The notes below the pieces were generated by a model. It ran no database searches and was not told the origin of the DNA. It was given only the letters and a program-made list of their open reading frames with translations. From Lachnospiraceae bacterium UBA7050 (lineage in GTDB: Bacteria; Bacillota; Clostridia; Lachnospirales; Lachnospiraceae): 64,000 nucleotides of DNA. Below, one piece after another: positions 52,361-61,646 of the stretch. The DNA lies in contig DLAJ01000017.1 of NCBI GenBank assembly GCA_002493905.1, positions 1-64,000 on the forward strand, given 5' to 3'. Position numbers and translations under genes: made by a program. Within the stretch, counting starts at the first letter, position 1; every line of letters begins with the position of its first letter.

Positions 52361-53812
52361 ATGGACACTGCCGACGCGGCATTGAGCGCCCTGCTGTTTG
52401 TGGGGCTGCTCGTGATGAACATCATCTTTTACGGGTTTGGTGTAGCGATACAGAACCTGAATATCTCGGAGGTGGAGGAACTATACGAACAAAAACATGA
52501 TAAGCGGTCCAGACGGATTTTGAAGGTATCACGGGGAATTACAAAGTATGTCAATACCGTGCAGGTCGTTGTGACACTGGCACAGCTCATTATGGGAGGG
52601 TTCTTTTTACGGATTTTCATTTCAGCGGCACGCAGAGTCTTAAGACAGCTGACGGGCAGCCCACAGGGAGCAGTCGTGGAATTTATCCTTCAAATGATAC
52701 CGGTGCTGCTGGCTTTTGTGTTTCTGACTTATATTTTGCTTTTAGTCGGCGTTATGATTCCAAAAAAAATTGCGGCGATTTATCCTAAAAAATGGGCGTA
52801 TGCCTGTGTATCCGTTACATATGCGTTCTGCCAGCTGCTGACGCCGGTGACTGCACTGATTGATGTATCGGCAACCGGACTGCTTCGGATATTTGGGATC
52901 AGACCGCCGCGTGACGAAGGAGAGGTGACGGAAGAAGAGATCATTTCCATGGTAAACGAAGGACATGAACAGGGAGTCCTTGAGGAAAGCGAAGCGGAAA
53001 TGATTACGAATATTTTTGAGTACGGCGATAAGACCGTGCGGGATATTATGACGAACCGGCAGAATATTAAAATGCTGGATGCACAGATGCGTCTGTCCGA
53101 TGCGGTTGCGTTTATGCTGGAGGAAAATAACAGCCGGTACCCGGTATACAGCGAAACGCCGGACCAGATTATTGGTTTCCTGCATCTGAAAGATGCCTGC
53201 CGCTATCAGCACAGACTTCATATGGAAGCGGAGAAAGAACAGAACGAAGAGAAGAATTTGGAGAATGCGCAGAAGTCCCATGCAGATAAACATCATATGG
53301 ACCCACGCCTTCGGTCATGCCGCTCCGTTCTGCGCCGGCCGGAGTTTGTGCCGGAAACCATGAATATTGACGATCTGTTCCATTCCATGCAGAGTAAACA
53401 TCTGCAGATTGTCCTTGTCGCGGATGAGTATGGGCAGACGGTCGGACTTGTGACGATGGAGGATATTCTGGAAGAGATCGTCGGCAAAATTCAGGATGAG
53501 TATGACGAGGAAGACCGCTTTATTGTAAAAACAGGAAAAGACCGGTTTGCCGCAGACGGCATGACGCCGCTTGATGAATTGGAAAAACTGCTTGGCATAT
53601 CGTTTGACGAGAATCTAGAAGTTGATACCTTAAACGGTTTTATGATTATGAAGATGGAGCATATTCCTGAGGAGAAAGAACGTTTTTCCATGGAATATGA
53701 AGGCTATGAATTTCAGATACGCAAGGTGGAAAAAAGCGTGATCCGATCCGTGCTGATTACAAGGCTGGAAGCACCACAGGCAGAAAAGGAAGTTGAAGAA
53801 AAGGCGGAGTAG
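52361..53812 (+). CDS. CNNM/CorC-type protein (hemolysin-like, DUF21-CBS-CorC_HlyC)
   Basis: 483 aa. An N-terminal DUF21 membrane part (about 1-190) with four helices is followed by two CBS domains (about 225-290 and 330-385) separated by a charged linker ('MEAEKEQNEEKNLENAQKSH'), and a C-terminal CorC_HlyC domain (about 395-475). Such proteins are proposed to mediate Mg2+/Co2+ or Na+-linked transport. The long insertion between the CBS halves is unusual. It follows mazF by 30 bp and is probably part of the same transcript. Confidence 0.88.
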   Translation: MDTADAALSALLFVGLLVMNIIFYGFGVAIQNLNISEVEELYEQKHDKRSRRILKVSRGITKYVNTVQVVVTLAQLIMGGFFLRIFISAARRVLRQLTGSPQGAVVEFILQMIPVLLAFVFLTYILLLVGVMIPKKIAAIYPKKWAYACVSVTYAFCQLLTPVTALIDVSATGLLRIFGIRPPRDEGEVTEEEIISMVNEGHEQGVLEESEAEMITNIFEYGDKTVRDIMTNRQNIKMLDAQMRLSDAVAFMLEENNSRYPVYSETPDQIIGFLHLKDACRYQHRLHMEAEKEQNEEKNLENAQKSHADKHHMDPRLRSCRSVLRRPEFVPETMNIDDLFHSMQSKHLQIVLVADEYGQTVGLVTMEDILEEIVGKIQDEYDEEDRFIVKTGKDRFAADGMTPLDELEKLLGISFDENLEVDTLNGFMIMKMEHIPEEKERFSMEYEGYEFQIRKVEKSVIRSVLITRLEAPQAEKEVEEKAE

Positions 53813-53877
53813 TGATATACTTGGCATAATAAGCGGCTTATGAAAGATTGTCCGCAGTGAAAGATACGGCATCCGTA

Positions 53878-53954
53878 GAATGCAGCATTCAAAGAATGCA
53901 ATATTCAAAGAATGCAGCATTTTGAAATGCAACATTCTTTTGAATGCAATAAGA
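53878..53954 (+). repeat. Five-copy array of GAATGCARYATTC before yebC
   Basis: Near-identical 13-base units begin at 53878, 53894, 53910, 53925 and 53942, at spacings of 16, 16, 15 and 17, separated by AAA-like bases. The first unit (GAATGCAGCATTC) is a perfect odd palindrome. The array ends just 17 bases before the yebC start. The right part can also pair with the left part in a long hairpin. Confidence 0.8.
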
Positions 53955-53971
53955 AAAGGGAGAGAAAAATC

Positions 53972-54703
53972 ATGTCAGGACATTCAAAATTTGCAAATAT
54001 CAAGCATAAGAAAGAAAAAAATGATGCGGCGAAAGGAAAAATCTTTACGATTATCGGACGTGAAATTGCCGTTGCAGTCAAAGAGGGCGGACCGGACCCT
54101 TCTAATAATTTTAAGCTTGCAGGCGTGATCGCAAAAGCAAAAGCGAATAATATGCCGAATGATACGATCGAGCGCGGTATAAAAAAGGCGGCGGGAGATC
54201 TGGGAAATGTCAATTATGAATATGTAACCTATGAGGGCTATGGTCCGGGCGGGATTGCCGTTATCGTTGAAGCGCTGACTGATAATAAAAACCGCACGGC
54301 TGCCAATGTGCGTTCGGCGTTTACAAAAGGGAGCGGCAGTATCGGTACACAGGGCTGTGTTTCATTTATGTTTGACAGGAAGGGGCAGATCATCATTGAC
54401 AAAGAGGAGTGCAGTATGGACGCCGATGATTTGATGATGTGCGCGCTGGATGCAGGAGCCGAGGATTTTTCCGAAGAAGAGGACAGCTTTGAGATACTGA
54501 CTGCGCCGGACGATTTTCCGGCTGTGACGAAAGCGCTTGAGGAGGCTGGTGTTGAGCCCATATCCGCAGAAGTGACGATGATACCTCAGAATTATGTAAC
54601 ATTAAACGATGAAAAGGATGTCGGACAGCTTCAGAGAACGCTGGATCTGCTTGACGAAGATGACGATGTACAGGCAGTTTACCACAACTGGGATGAGAAT
54701 TAA
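53972..54703 (+). CDS. yebC: YebC/PmpR-family regulatory protein
   Basis: 243 aa, the normal length. It starts at ATG 53972 with AAGGGAG upstream; the longer frame from 53912 translates the repeat array and is rejected. The classical opening '[19 protein letters not shown]' and the conserved '[29 protein letters not shown]' (about 90-118) identify it. YebC proteins have been linked both to transcription regulation and, more recently, to relieving ribosome stalling at proline-rich sites. The repeated palindromes ahead of it may be relevant to its own control. Confidence 0.94.
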   Translation: MSGHSKFANIKHKKEKNDAAKGKIFTIIGREIAVAVKEGGPDPSNNFKLAGVIAKAKANNMPNDTIERGIKKAAGDLGNVNYEYVTYEGYGPGGIAVIVEALTDNKNRTAANVRSAFTKGSGSIGTQGCVSFMFDRKGQIIIDKEECSMDADDLMMCALDAGAEDFSEEEDSFEILTAPDDFPAVTKALEEAGVEPISAEVTMIPQNYVTLNDEKDVGQLQRTLDLLDEDDDVQAVYHNWDEN

Positions 54704-54721
54704 ACGGACGGAGAAATGACA

Positions 54722-56023
54722 ATGGACAAGAACTATTCCAAAGAGACGATCTGTGTACAGGGCGGCTGGCAGCCGAAAAAGGGAGAACCGCGTGTGCTGC
54801 CGATCTATCAGAGCACGACATTCAAATACGACACCTCAGAGCAGATGGGGCGTCTGTTTGACTTAGAGGACAGCGGCTATTTTTATACGAGACTGCAAAA
54901 TCCAACCAATGATTATGTGGCGCAGAAAATCTGTGATCTGGAGGGCGGCGTGGCTGCAATGCTGACTTCTTCCGGACAGGCGGCCAATTATTATGCGGTC
55001 TTTAATATTTGTGAAGCGGGCGGTCATGTCATTGTATCGTCTTCCGTTTATGGAGGTACGTTTAATCTGCTGACCTGCACACTAAAGAAAATGGGCATAG
55101 ACAGTACGGTTATTGATCCGGACTGCACAAAAGAAGAATTGGATGCAGCGTTTCGGGATAACACCTGTGCCGTGTTCGCGGAGTCTTTGGCGAATCCAAC
55201 ACTTGTCGTTCTTGATTTTGAAAAATTTTCTGAAGCGGCGCATGCGCACGGCGTTCCGTTAATTGTGGACAATACGTTTCCGACACCGATGAACTGTCAT
55301 CCGTTTGCTTATGGTGCAGATATTGTCACACATTCCACGACAAAATATATGGACGGACATGCGATGGCAGTGGGCGGCTGTATTGTTGATTCCGGTAATT
55401 TTGACTGGGAGGCACATGCAGACCGGTTTCCGGGGCTTACAAAGCCGGACGAGTCCTATCACGGCATTATCTATACGAAGCGCTTTGGAAAGGCTGCTTA
55501 TATTACGAAAGCGACGGCGCAGCTTATGCGCGATCTCGGTTCCATCCAGTCGCCGCAGAATGCGTTTTTGCTGAATGTCGGTCTGGAAACACTGCATCTT
55601 CGTATGCCGAGACATTGTGAAAATGCGCAGAAGGTTGCAGAATATCTGAGTGGAAGGGATGAGGTTGCATGGGTGCGTTATCCAGGGCTGGAAACAGATA
55701 CTTACCATGAAAGAGCACAAAAGTACATGCCGAACGGCACATGCGGCGTATTGGCATTCGGCTTAAAGGGAGGCAGGGAGGTTGCTGTCCGGTTTATGGA
55801 TCACTTGAAACTGACGGCGATTGTTACTCATGTAGCGGATGCGAGGACGTGCGTACTGCATCCGGCAAGTCATACGCACAGGCAGATGACGGACGAACAG
55901 CTGCGCGATGCGGGGGTTCAGCCTGACCTGATCCGTTTCTCCTGCGGTTTGGAAAGCGCGGGAGATATTATAGCCGACGTGGAGCAGGCACTGGATTCCT
56001 CAATGCGGAATTATGTAGGTTAG
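54722..56023 (+). CDS. metY: O-acetylhomoserine sulfhydrylase (Cys/Met metabolism PLP enzyme)
   Basis: 433 aa. The PLP-binding Lys is in 'VTHSTTKYMDGHAMAVGG' (about residue 207). Other family positions are the Tyr-Arg pair 'YFYTRLQNPTND', 'VDNTFPTP' and 'RFSCGLESAGDI'. The size and the opening 'KETICVQGGWQPKKGEPRVLP' fit O-acetylhomoserine sulfhydrylases, which make homocysteine or methionine precursors from sulfide. Start 54722 chosen because GGAG (54710-54713) is 8 bases upstream. No SAM riboswitch or S-box is seen in front. It follows yebC by 18 bp. Confidence 0.92.
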   Translation: MDKNYSKETICVQGGWQPKKGEPRVLPIYQSTTFKYDTSEQMGRLFDLEDSGYFYTRLQNPTNDYVAQKICDLEGGVAAMLTSSGQAANYYAVFNICEAGGHVIVSSSVYGGTFNLLTCTLKKMGIDSTVIDPDCTKEELDAAFRDNTCAVFAESLANPTLVVLDFEKFSEAAHAHGVPLIVDNTFPTPMNCHPFAYGADIVTHSTTKYMDGHAMAVGGCIVDSGNFDWEAHADRFPGLTKPDESYHGIIYTKRFGKAAYITKATAQLMRDLGSIQSPQNAFLLNVGLETLHLRMPRHCENAQKVAEYLSGRDEVAWVRYPGLETDTYHERAQKYMPNGTCGVLAFGLKGGREVAVRFMDHLKLTAIVTHVADARTCVLHPASHTHRQMTDEQLRDAGVQPDLIRFSCGLESAGDIIADVEQALDSSMRNYVG

Positions 56024-56031
56024 GGTAATCT

Positions 56032-57816
56032 ATGAATATTGAGAAAACAAAAGTTTCGTGGGGCTTTTTTGCGATTTATTTAATTACATATTTATATGTT
56101 GGGATCTGTATCGGCAATACGATGAGCAGAATGCTGAATCTGGGCGGAACAGCGCTGTCCTGTATCATTGTTGTAATGGTGATACTGCTTGCTTTTGTGG
56201 GGTGCGCAGCTGCGTTGATTGTCCTTATCAAGGCAAGGCCCAAAGATGAAAAAGCGGCGGCGCTCAGAAGACGCAGGGCGCTTAAAAATGACAGTTTTTT
56301 TGTGAAAGAAGTCCTGCCGGCGCTTGCTGCTTATTTGCTTGTCATGATCAGCCGCGGAGTGTATATTGTACAGTTTTCCGGTGGAAAGCTTTCGGGTGAC
56401 GTCGGAATGTATGAACGGATTACAGCCGGTTCAGGAGTGGATTTCGGCAGCTTTTTTGGCATTGGGCGGCTTTATGCACTTTTGATGCGGAGCTTTTGTA
56501 TTTTGTTAGGAAATGTACCGGACGCCGTGTACATTTTGAACCTGATCTGTCAGGTTGTTCTGGTATTTTGCTGCTATTTGTTTTTGCGGATGGCAGCGGG
56601 CAGGGCGGCAGCGATAGCTTCCGCGGTTCTCTTTTTGTGTATCCCCTATTTTTACCGTGCAGTTGGCATGTGTGAGCCACAGCAGCTTTTTATGGCGTTG
56701 TGCGCAGTTGTAATCTGCATTTTGACAGCGCTTATGAAAAGAAGTGTGTTTGATACTGGTGGAAAAGGGCTGATACCTGCATATCTTTTATGTGGACTGC
56801 TTTCGGGTGCACTTCTCATGCTTGATTTGACGGCACTTTTGATTCCTGCAGTTGTGATTGTGCTCTTTTTTACGACGGTACGGGAACGGCGTGCGGAACT
56901 GCTTATGTTCATTTTGGGTATGATTGCGGGAATGGCATTGGGAACCGTTTTGTTGAATCTTGGATATTCTGGTTCACAGCCGCTGGCACAGAGGGCGTTT
57001 GACAATTTTAGTAATTATATGACTTATTATGAAGATGCATTGTGTGCGCCGGTTTGGTTTCTGGCGCTGCCTGAAGACTTGCTGCTGCTTAGTGTGATTG
57101 CATTTGGAGGAGTTGCGGCGGTGTTGTTTTTCTGGTGCCAGCACGATGTTTTACGTATCATCGCAGTGCCCTATTTTGGAATGATATTGTTTGAGCGTAC
57201 CGGAAACGGTTTTCTATTTGCGTGTGTCGGAGTGATTACTGCGGCAATGACAGTCGGTATTATCTATCTGACCGGACAGCCTGTTATGAACGTAAGCGTG
57301 CCGGTGCATGATAAGGACTCAGAGCAGAATTCGGAGAAAGAAAAGAGCGCAAAGGAAAGGCGAAAAGAAAAACGGGAGGAAAAGAAGAAAGAACAGGCAG
57401 AGAGGAGAGCGCAGGCGGAGAAGAAAGCGCAGATAGAGAAGAAAGAACAGACAGAGAAGAAAGAACAGGCGGAGAAGAAAGCGCAGATAGAGAAGAAAGA
57501 ACAGACAGAGAAGAAAGAACAGGCAGAGAAGGAAGCGCAGACAGAGAAGAAAGAACAGATAGAGAAAAAAGATCAGATTGTCAGGAATCAGGAACCGGGC
57601 GGAATGAAAGCAGAAGGAACGGGTAAGATAGAAGATACCGCAGAGAAAGAAGAGGTAACGTCAAAACAAGAGACGGAAAAGCCGCGTATGATCGAAAATC
57701 CGCTGCCGCTTCCGAAAAAGCGGGAGCATCGTGAAATGGATTACGCATACGAAGTTTCAGAGGACCGCATGCATTTTGACGTTGAGATACGCGATCAGGA
57801 TGATTTTGACTATTAG
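56032..57816 (+). CDS. GT-C-like membrane protein with a Lys/Glu-repeat tail
   Basis: 594 aa. Ten to twelve membrane helices in residues 1-425; the first extracytoplasmic loop contains 'SGDVGMYERITAGSG', reminiscent of the Asp-containing loop of GT-C glycosyltransferases, so a sugar-lipid transferase is plausible but unproven. The cytoplasmic tail (about 430-594) is low-complexity, with nine hexapeptide repeats of EKKxQx type. It begins 9 bp after metY. The tail may link it to ribosomes, nucleic acid or the cell division region, but this is speculative. Confidence 0.6.
   Translation: MNIEKTKVSWGFFAIYLITYLYVGICIGNTMSRMLNLGGTALSCIIVVMVILLAFVGCAAALIVLIKARPKDEKAAALRRRRALKNDSFFVKEVLPALAAYLLVMISRGVYIVQFSGGKLSGDVGMYERITAGSGVDFGSFFGIGRLYALLMRSFCILLGNVPDAVYILNLICQVVLVFCCYLFLRMAAGRAAAIASAVLFLCIPYFYRAVGMCEPQQLFMALCAVVICILTALMKRSVFDTGGKGLIPAYLLCGLLSGALLMLDLTALLIPAVVIVLFFTTVRERRAELLMFILGMIAGMALGTVLLNLGYSGSQPLAQRAFDNFSNYMTYYEDALCAPVWFLALPEDLLLLSVIAFGGVAAVLFFWCQHDVLRIIAVPYFGMILFERTGNGFLFACVGVITAAMTVGIIYLTGQPVMNVSVPVHDKDSEQNSEKEKSAKERRKEKREEKKKEQAERRAQAEKKAQIEKKEQTEKKEQAEKKAQIEKKEQTEKKEQAEKEAQTEKKEQIEKKDQIVRNQEPGGMKAEGTGKIEDTAEKEEVTSKQETEKPRMIENPLPLPKKREHREMDYAYEVSEDRMHFDVEIRDQDDFDY
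57418..57579 (+). repeat. Nine 18-bp repeats coding EKKxQx
   Basis: 162 bases = nine consecutive hexapeptide units, with a larger 54-base pattern (EKKAQI-EKKEQT-EKKEQA) repeated at least twice. This suggests expansion by slippage and likely length variation between strains. Confidence 0.85.
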
Positions 57817-57905
57817 GGTCAATGCTTGCAAAGCGCATAGAAATTGTATTGCATAAAATGCAGGGTACAAAAATGTGATACATAAAGTGAATTGAAAACC
57901 GGCAT

Positions 57906-57943
57906 ACTAAAAAAAGAATCCATACTTGGATTCTTTTTTTAGT
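57906..57943. terminator. Perfect terminator hairpin before tepA
   Basis: A perfect 17-bp stem (57906-57922 with 57927-57943, ACTAAAAAAAGAATCCA against TGGATTCTTTTTTTAGT) around a 4-base loop, with A- and T-tracts on both sides. It closes the transcript of the membrane protein and can work in both directions. Confidence 0.85.
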
Positions 57944-57970
57944 GCAAAGCGCTTCGGAATGGAGGAAAAG

Positions 57971-58696
57971 ATGTCAAAAAAGAAACAGAATGGACAGGTA
58001 AAAAACGAGAATGGAAAAGAAAAAAATGATCGTGAACAGCAGAAGCTTGTGGATGAAAAGATTAAAGAGGATGGACAAGTTGTTCTGAAACATGAAGAAA
58101 ACGGGCGAAATATTCATTTGATTTCCATTATCGGAGAAGTGGAAGGGCATGAGTGTCTGGGCGGAAATACCAAAACGACAAAATATGAACACATTCTTCC
58201 GCAGCTTGCTGCAATTGAGGACAGCGACGAGGTTGACGGACTGCTTGTGCTGTTAAATACCGTTGGCGGGGATGTTGAAGCAGGACTTGCAATTGCGGAA
58301 ATGATCGCATCCTTAAGCAAGCCTACCGTATCGCTTGTGCTTGGAGGAAGCCACAGCATTGGCGTACCGATTGCGGTAAGCACCGATTATTCTTATATTG
58401 TGCCTTCTGCTACGATGGTGATCCATCCGGTCAGACTGAGCGGAATGGTAATCGGCGTGCAGCAGACGTTTGATTATTTCAGACAGATACAGGACAGGAT
58501 ACTGAACTTCATTGAATCTCATTGCGGTGCAAAAAAAGAACGGCTTGAGGAGTTGATGATGGAGACAGAAATTCTGACAAAGGATGTCGGGACGATTCTT
58601 GTCGGGGAAGAAGCCGTTGAGGAAAAAATCATTGATGGCGTGGGAGGAATCCATGAAGCATTTGAAAAACTGAGAGAGTTGATGGAAGACAGATGA
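57971..58696 (+). CDS. tepA: ClpP-like protease, TepA/YmfB type
   Basis: 241 aa ClpP-fold protein. An N-terminal charged stretch is followed by the catalytic region: 'LLVLLNTVGGDVEAGLAIAEMI', then the Ser in 'LVLGGSHSIGVPIAVS' and the His in 'VIHPVRLSG'. In B. subtilis, the equivalent gene (tepA/ymfB) lies just before spoIIIE, as here. TepA was suggested to enhance secretion; its cellular target is uncertain. The start at 57971 has GGAGG 5 bases upstream. It lies between the terminator and the spoIIIE promoter. Confidence 0.88.
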   Translation: MSKKKQNGQVKNENGKEKNDREQQKLVDEKIKEDGQVVLKHEENGRNIHLISIIGEVEGHECLGGNTKTTKYEHILPQLAAIEDSDEVDGLLVLLNTVGGDVEAGLAIAEMIASLSKPTVSLVLGGSHSIGVPIAVSTDYSYIVPSATMVIHPVRLSGMVIGVQQTFDYFRQIQDRILNFIESHCGAKKERLEELMMETEILTKDVGTILVGEEAVEEKIIDGVGGIHEAFEKLRELMEDR

Positions 58697-58721
58697 CAAG
58701 AAGCCGCAAAAATGCTATAAT
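58693..58721 (+). promoter_or_regulatory. spoIIIE/ftsK promoter
   Basis: ATGACA (58693-58698), 17-base spacer, TATAAT (58716-58721); one mismatch in the -35 box. It overlaps the end of tepA. Confidence 0.6.
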
Positions 58722-58762
58722 AGTCCAGTGGATTTTGTAGGGAAGGACTTAAGGTAGTTCAC

Positions 58763-61618
58763 ATGGCTTCAGGAAATGCGCGTTCAGGGCAGGGAAACAG
58801 GCGAAAAACGCCTGCGGCGGCGAACAAGAAAAATACAACCAGAGGAACACAGGGCAGAGGGCGTACAACCCGGTCTGCGCAGAGCAGCCGGCAGGGCGGT
58901 GTTAAGAAAAATACGAAGGAGACCGCATTGGGGAATGAGATTCTGCTGATTGTCTGCTTTGCTTTGTGTATCCTCTTATTTTTGTGCAATTTTTCTATTA
59001 TGGGTCCATTTGGGAAAGCAGTGAAAGGTGTGATGTTTGGTCTATTCGGTGTTACCGCCTATTTACTGCCGGTTGTACTTTTTATTGGCATTGCACTGCA
59101 TATTTCGAATGAGGGGAACCGTGCAGTCCGCAGAAAGTTGATTGCGGGTACGGTTTTATTCTGGTGTGTCTGTATTGCCGCAGAGATGATTTCTGTTCCG
59201 CTTCTGGATAGTAATGGGAATCTGATTGTGGACCTTTTTCTGCAGAGCAGAGATGGGCTTAAGGGCGGCGGACTGTTTGGAGGACTTCCGGCCTATCCGA
59301 TGATGAAATACTTAAAGGGGGTTGGCAGTGCGCTTGTGCTGGTCGTTGTAATTATTATTGCACTTGTGGTTATTACAGAGCGTTCTTTTATCAATGGAGT
59401 GAAAAAAGGAAGCCGCCGTATGTATGATTCGGCGAAGGAATCTGCGGAACGTCATAGGGAAGAGCGCGCCCTGCGGCGGGAAGAAGGGTATGATGAAGAG
59501 GATTCTGAATATGAAGAGTCTGATGATGAACAGCCACGTGATATCGGGGGGCGGTCAGACAGAAGCAGCCGGCGTATGCAGAAAAATGTGAAGGACCGCA
59601 GTATGCGTGCAGGAGGTCCAAACGATGATGCAGCCGGAGAACCGCGCCGTGCAGCGCGCATAGATAAAAAAGTTAGCGGCGTCAGCGAGGATACGACACT
59701 TGTAAAGAGACATCCCGAGTCAGTTCACAGTGAAAATATGCATGAAATTACGCTGGAGGACATTCCGGATGATGTAGCAGCGGTGGTTGTAGAGCATACC
59801 GAACCGGAGGCATCAGGAGAAGGTTTTGCGTTTGATCTGTACCGGAATATGCCGGAACCGCGCGGCGCAGCGGTGACGCCGGAAGTTGTTTCAGCTGCAG
59901 GGGACATGTTGGAAATAACAAATTCTGCAGCAGAGCTGCCGGACAATACCGCAGATGATAAGAACAGCAGTATGGGGAACGCGTATAAACCGCAGGGCGC
60001 GGATACGTTTGGCGCGGCGGTTGAGAGCGGATATCAGCCGGCGAAGCCCGGACACAGTTTTGGCGTAAAAGAGGAGTACCGGACACCGGATGCCAAAAAG
60101 GCGGATGCAGCGGTTATACCGAATACCAAACCACTTCCAAAACCCAAAAAGTACATATTTCCGCCGCTTGATCTGCTGAAAAAAGTGACAGGGAAAGGAA
60201 ACGGCGATTCCGCAAGGCAGTTAAAAGAGACTGCTGCGCGCCTGCAGCAGACCTTAAAGACCTTTGGCGTCAACGTGACAATCACGGACATCAGTCAGGG
60301 ACCGGCGGTGACGCGTTATGAAATGCAGCCGGAGCTTGGCGTGAAGGTCAGCAAGATCGTGGCACTTGTCGATGACATTAAGCTGAATCTGGCTGCGACA
60401 GATATTCGTATTGAGGCGCCGATTCCGGGCAAAGCGGCAGTCGGTATAGAAGTGCCGAATAAGGAAAACAGTGCGGTTCAACTGCGTGAGCTTTTGGAAT
60501 CCGACACTTTTCGAAAGTTTTCTTCGCCGATCGCGTTTGCGGTCGGGAAAGATATCGGAGGGCAGACTGTTGTGTTTGATATTGGTAAAATGCCCCATGT
60601 TCTGATTGCGGGCTCGACGGGTTCCGGTAAATCTGTGTGCATTAACACGCTGATCATGAGCATTCTCTACAAGGCGCACCCCGATGATGTCAAGCTGATT
60701 ATGGTCGATCCGAAAGTCGTTGAGCTGAGCGTGTATAATGGAATTCCGCATCTGCTGATTCCGGTCGTGACCGATCCGAAAAAAGCGTCGGCGGCCTTAC
60801 AGTGGGCAGTAGCGGAAATGACCGAACGGTATAAAAAATTTGCCGATCATAATGTGCGGGACTTAAAAGGTTATAATCAGCTCGCCGAGAGTATGAAAGA
60901 TGCGGAGGAAGCGTCAAAGCCGCTCAAAATGCCGCAGATCGTCATTATTGTTGACGAGCTCGCAGACCTGATGATGGTGGCGTCCAATGATGTTGAGGAA
61001 GCCATCGTGCGTCTGGCACAGCTTGCGCGCGCTGCCGGTATCCATCTTGTGATCGCGACACAGCGGCCTTCCGTTGATGTCATTACGGGACTGATTAAAG
61101 CCAATATGCCGAGCAGGATCGCATTTGCGGTTTCCAGCGGCGTAGATTCCAGAACGATTTTGGATATGAACGGCGCGGAGAAACTGCTTGGCAAGGGTGA
61201 CATGCTCTTTTATCCGCAGGGATATACAAAGCCGGCCCGCGTACAGGGCGCATTTGTCTCAGACAAAGAAGTATCGGACGTTGTCGATTTCTTGAAAAAA
61301 CAGGCGGTCGGAGACGATTATGGCGCGGAACTGGAGCAAAAAATTTCCAGCATGTCATCTTCATCGGGGGAAGCGGGTTCCGGAGGCGGAGCGTCGGATA
61401 TGGATGAATTGTTTGCTGAGGCGGGGCGCTTCATCATTGAAAAGGATAAGGCGTCGATTGGTATGGTACAGAGAGCGTTCAGGGTCGGCTTTAACCGTGC
61501 GGCGCGCATTATGGACCAGCTTGCCGATGCAGGTGTTGTCGGGGAAGAAGAAGGTACGAAGCCTCGCAAAGTTTTGATGAGTGCAGAGCAGTTTGAACAG
61601 TATCTTGCTGAAAGATAG
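58763..61618 (+). CDS. ftsK: DNA translocase FtsK/SpoIIIE
   Basis: 951 aa. Four to five membrane helices at about residues 55-215, a long acidic linker (about 225-455), then the motor: alpha and beta domains with Walker A '[15 protein letters not shown]' (about 616-630) and Walker B '[15 protein letters not shown]', and a C-terminal gamma winged helix (about 885-951, '[21 protein letters not shown]') that reads polar DNA motifs. It pumps chromosomal DNA at division and into the forespore; next to tepA this is the spoIIIE location. It should be essential for sporulation in spore formers. Confidence 0.94.
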   Translation: MASGNARSGQGNRRKTPAAANKKNTTRGTQGRGRTTRSAQSSRQGGVKKNTKETALGNEILLIVCFALCILLFLCNFSIMGPFGKAVKGVMFGLFGVTAYLLPVVLFIGIALHISNEGNRAVRRKLIAGTVLFWCVCIAAEMISVPLLDSNGNLIVDLFLQSRDGLKGGGLFGGLPAYPMMKYLKGVGSALVLVVVIIIALVVITERSFINGVKKGSRRMYDSAKESAERHREERALRREEGYDEEDSEYEESDDEQPRDIGGRSDRSSRRMQKNVKDRSMRAGGPNDDAAGEPRRAARIDKKVSGVSEDTTLVKRHPESVHSENMHEITLEDIPDDVAAVVVEHTEPEASGEGFAFDLYRNMPEPRGAAVTPEVVSAAGDMLEITNSAAELPDNTADDKNSSMGNAYKPQGADTFGAAVESGYQPAKPGHSFGVKEEYRTPDAKKADAAVIPNTKPLPKPKKYIFPPLDLLKKVTGKGNGDSARQLKETAARLQQTLKTFGVNVTITDISQGPAVTRYEMQPELGVKVSKIVALVDDIKLNLAATDIRIEAPIPGKAAVGIEVPNKENSAVQLRELLESDTFRKFSSPIAFAVGKDIGGQTVVFDIGKMPHVLIAGSTGSGKSVCINTLIMSILYKAHPDDVKLIMVDPKVVELSVYNGIPHLLIPVVTDPKKASAALQWAVAEMTERYKKFADHNVRDLKGYNQLAESMKDAEEASKPLKMPQIVIIVDELADLMMVASNDVEEAIVRLAQLARAAGIHLVIATQRPSVDVITGLIKANMPSRIAFAVSSGVDSRTILDMNGAEKLLGKGDMLFYPQGYTKPARVQGAFVSDKEVSDVVDFLKKQAVGDDYGAELEQKISSMSSSSGEAGSGGGASDMDELFAEAGRFIIEKDKASIGMVQRAFRVGFNRAARIMDQLADAGVVGEEEGTKPRKVLMSAEQFEQYLAER

Positions 61619-61646
61619 AAAGGAAAGATAGAAAGGTATGGTGGAT

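Noticed and set aside
53878..53954. Possible CRISPR-like repeats
   Set aside because: Units are 13 bases with 3-base gaps; no spacers of CRISPR size.
53912..53971. N-terminal extension of yebC
   Set aside because: It is the translated repeat array; the family start MSGHSK with its ribosome site is at 53972.
54704..54721. SAM riboswitch before metY
   Set aside because: Only 18 bp separate it from yebC; no room and no such motif.
57418..57579. Possible CRISPR array in the repetitive DNA
   Set aside because: Units are contiguous without spacers and in frame with the protein.
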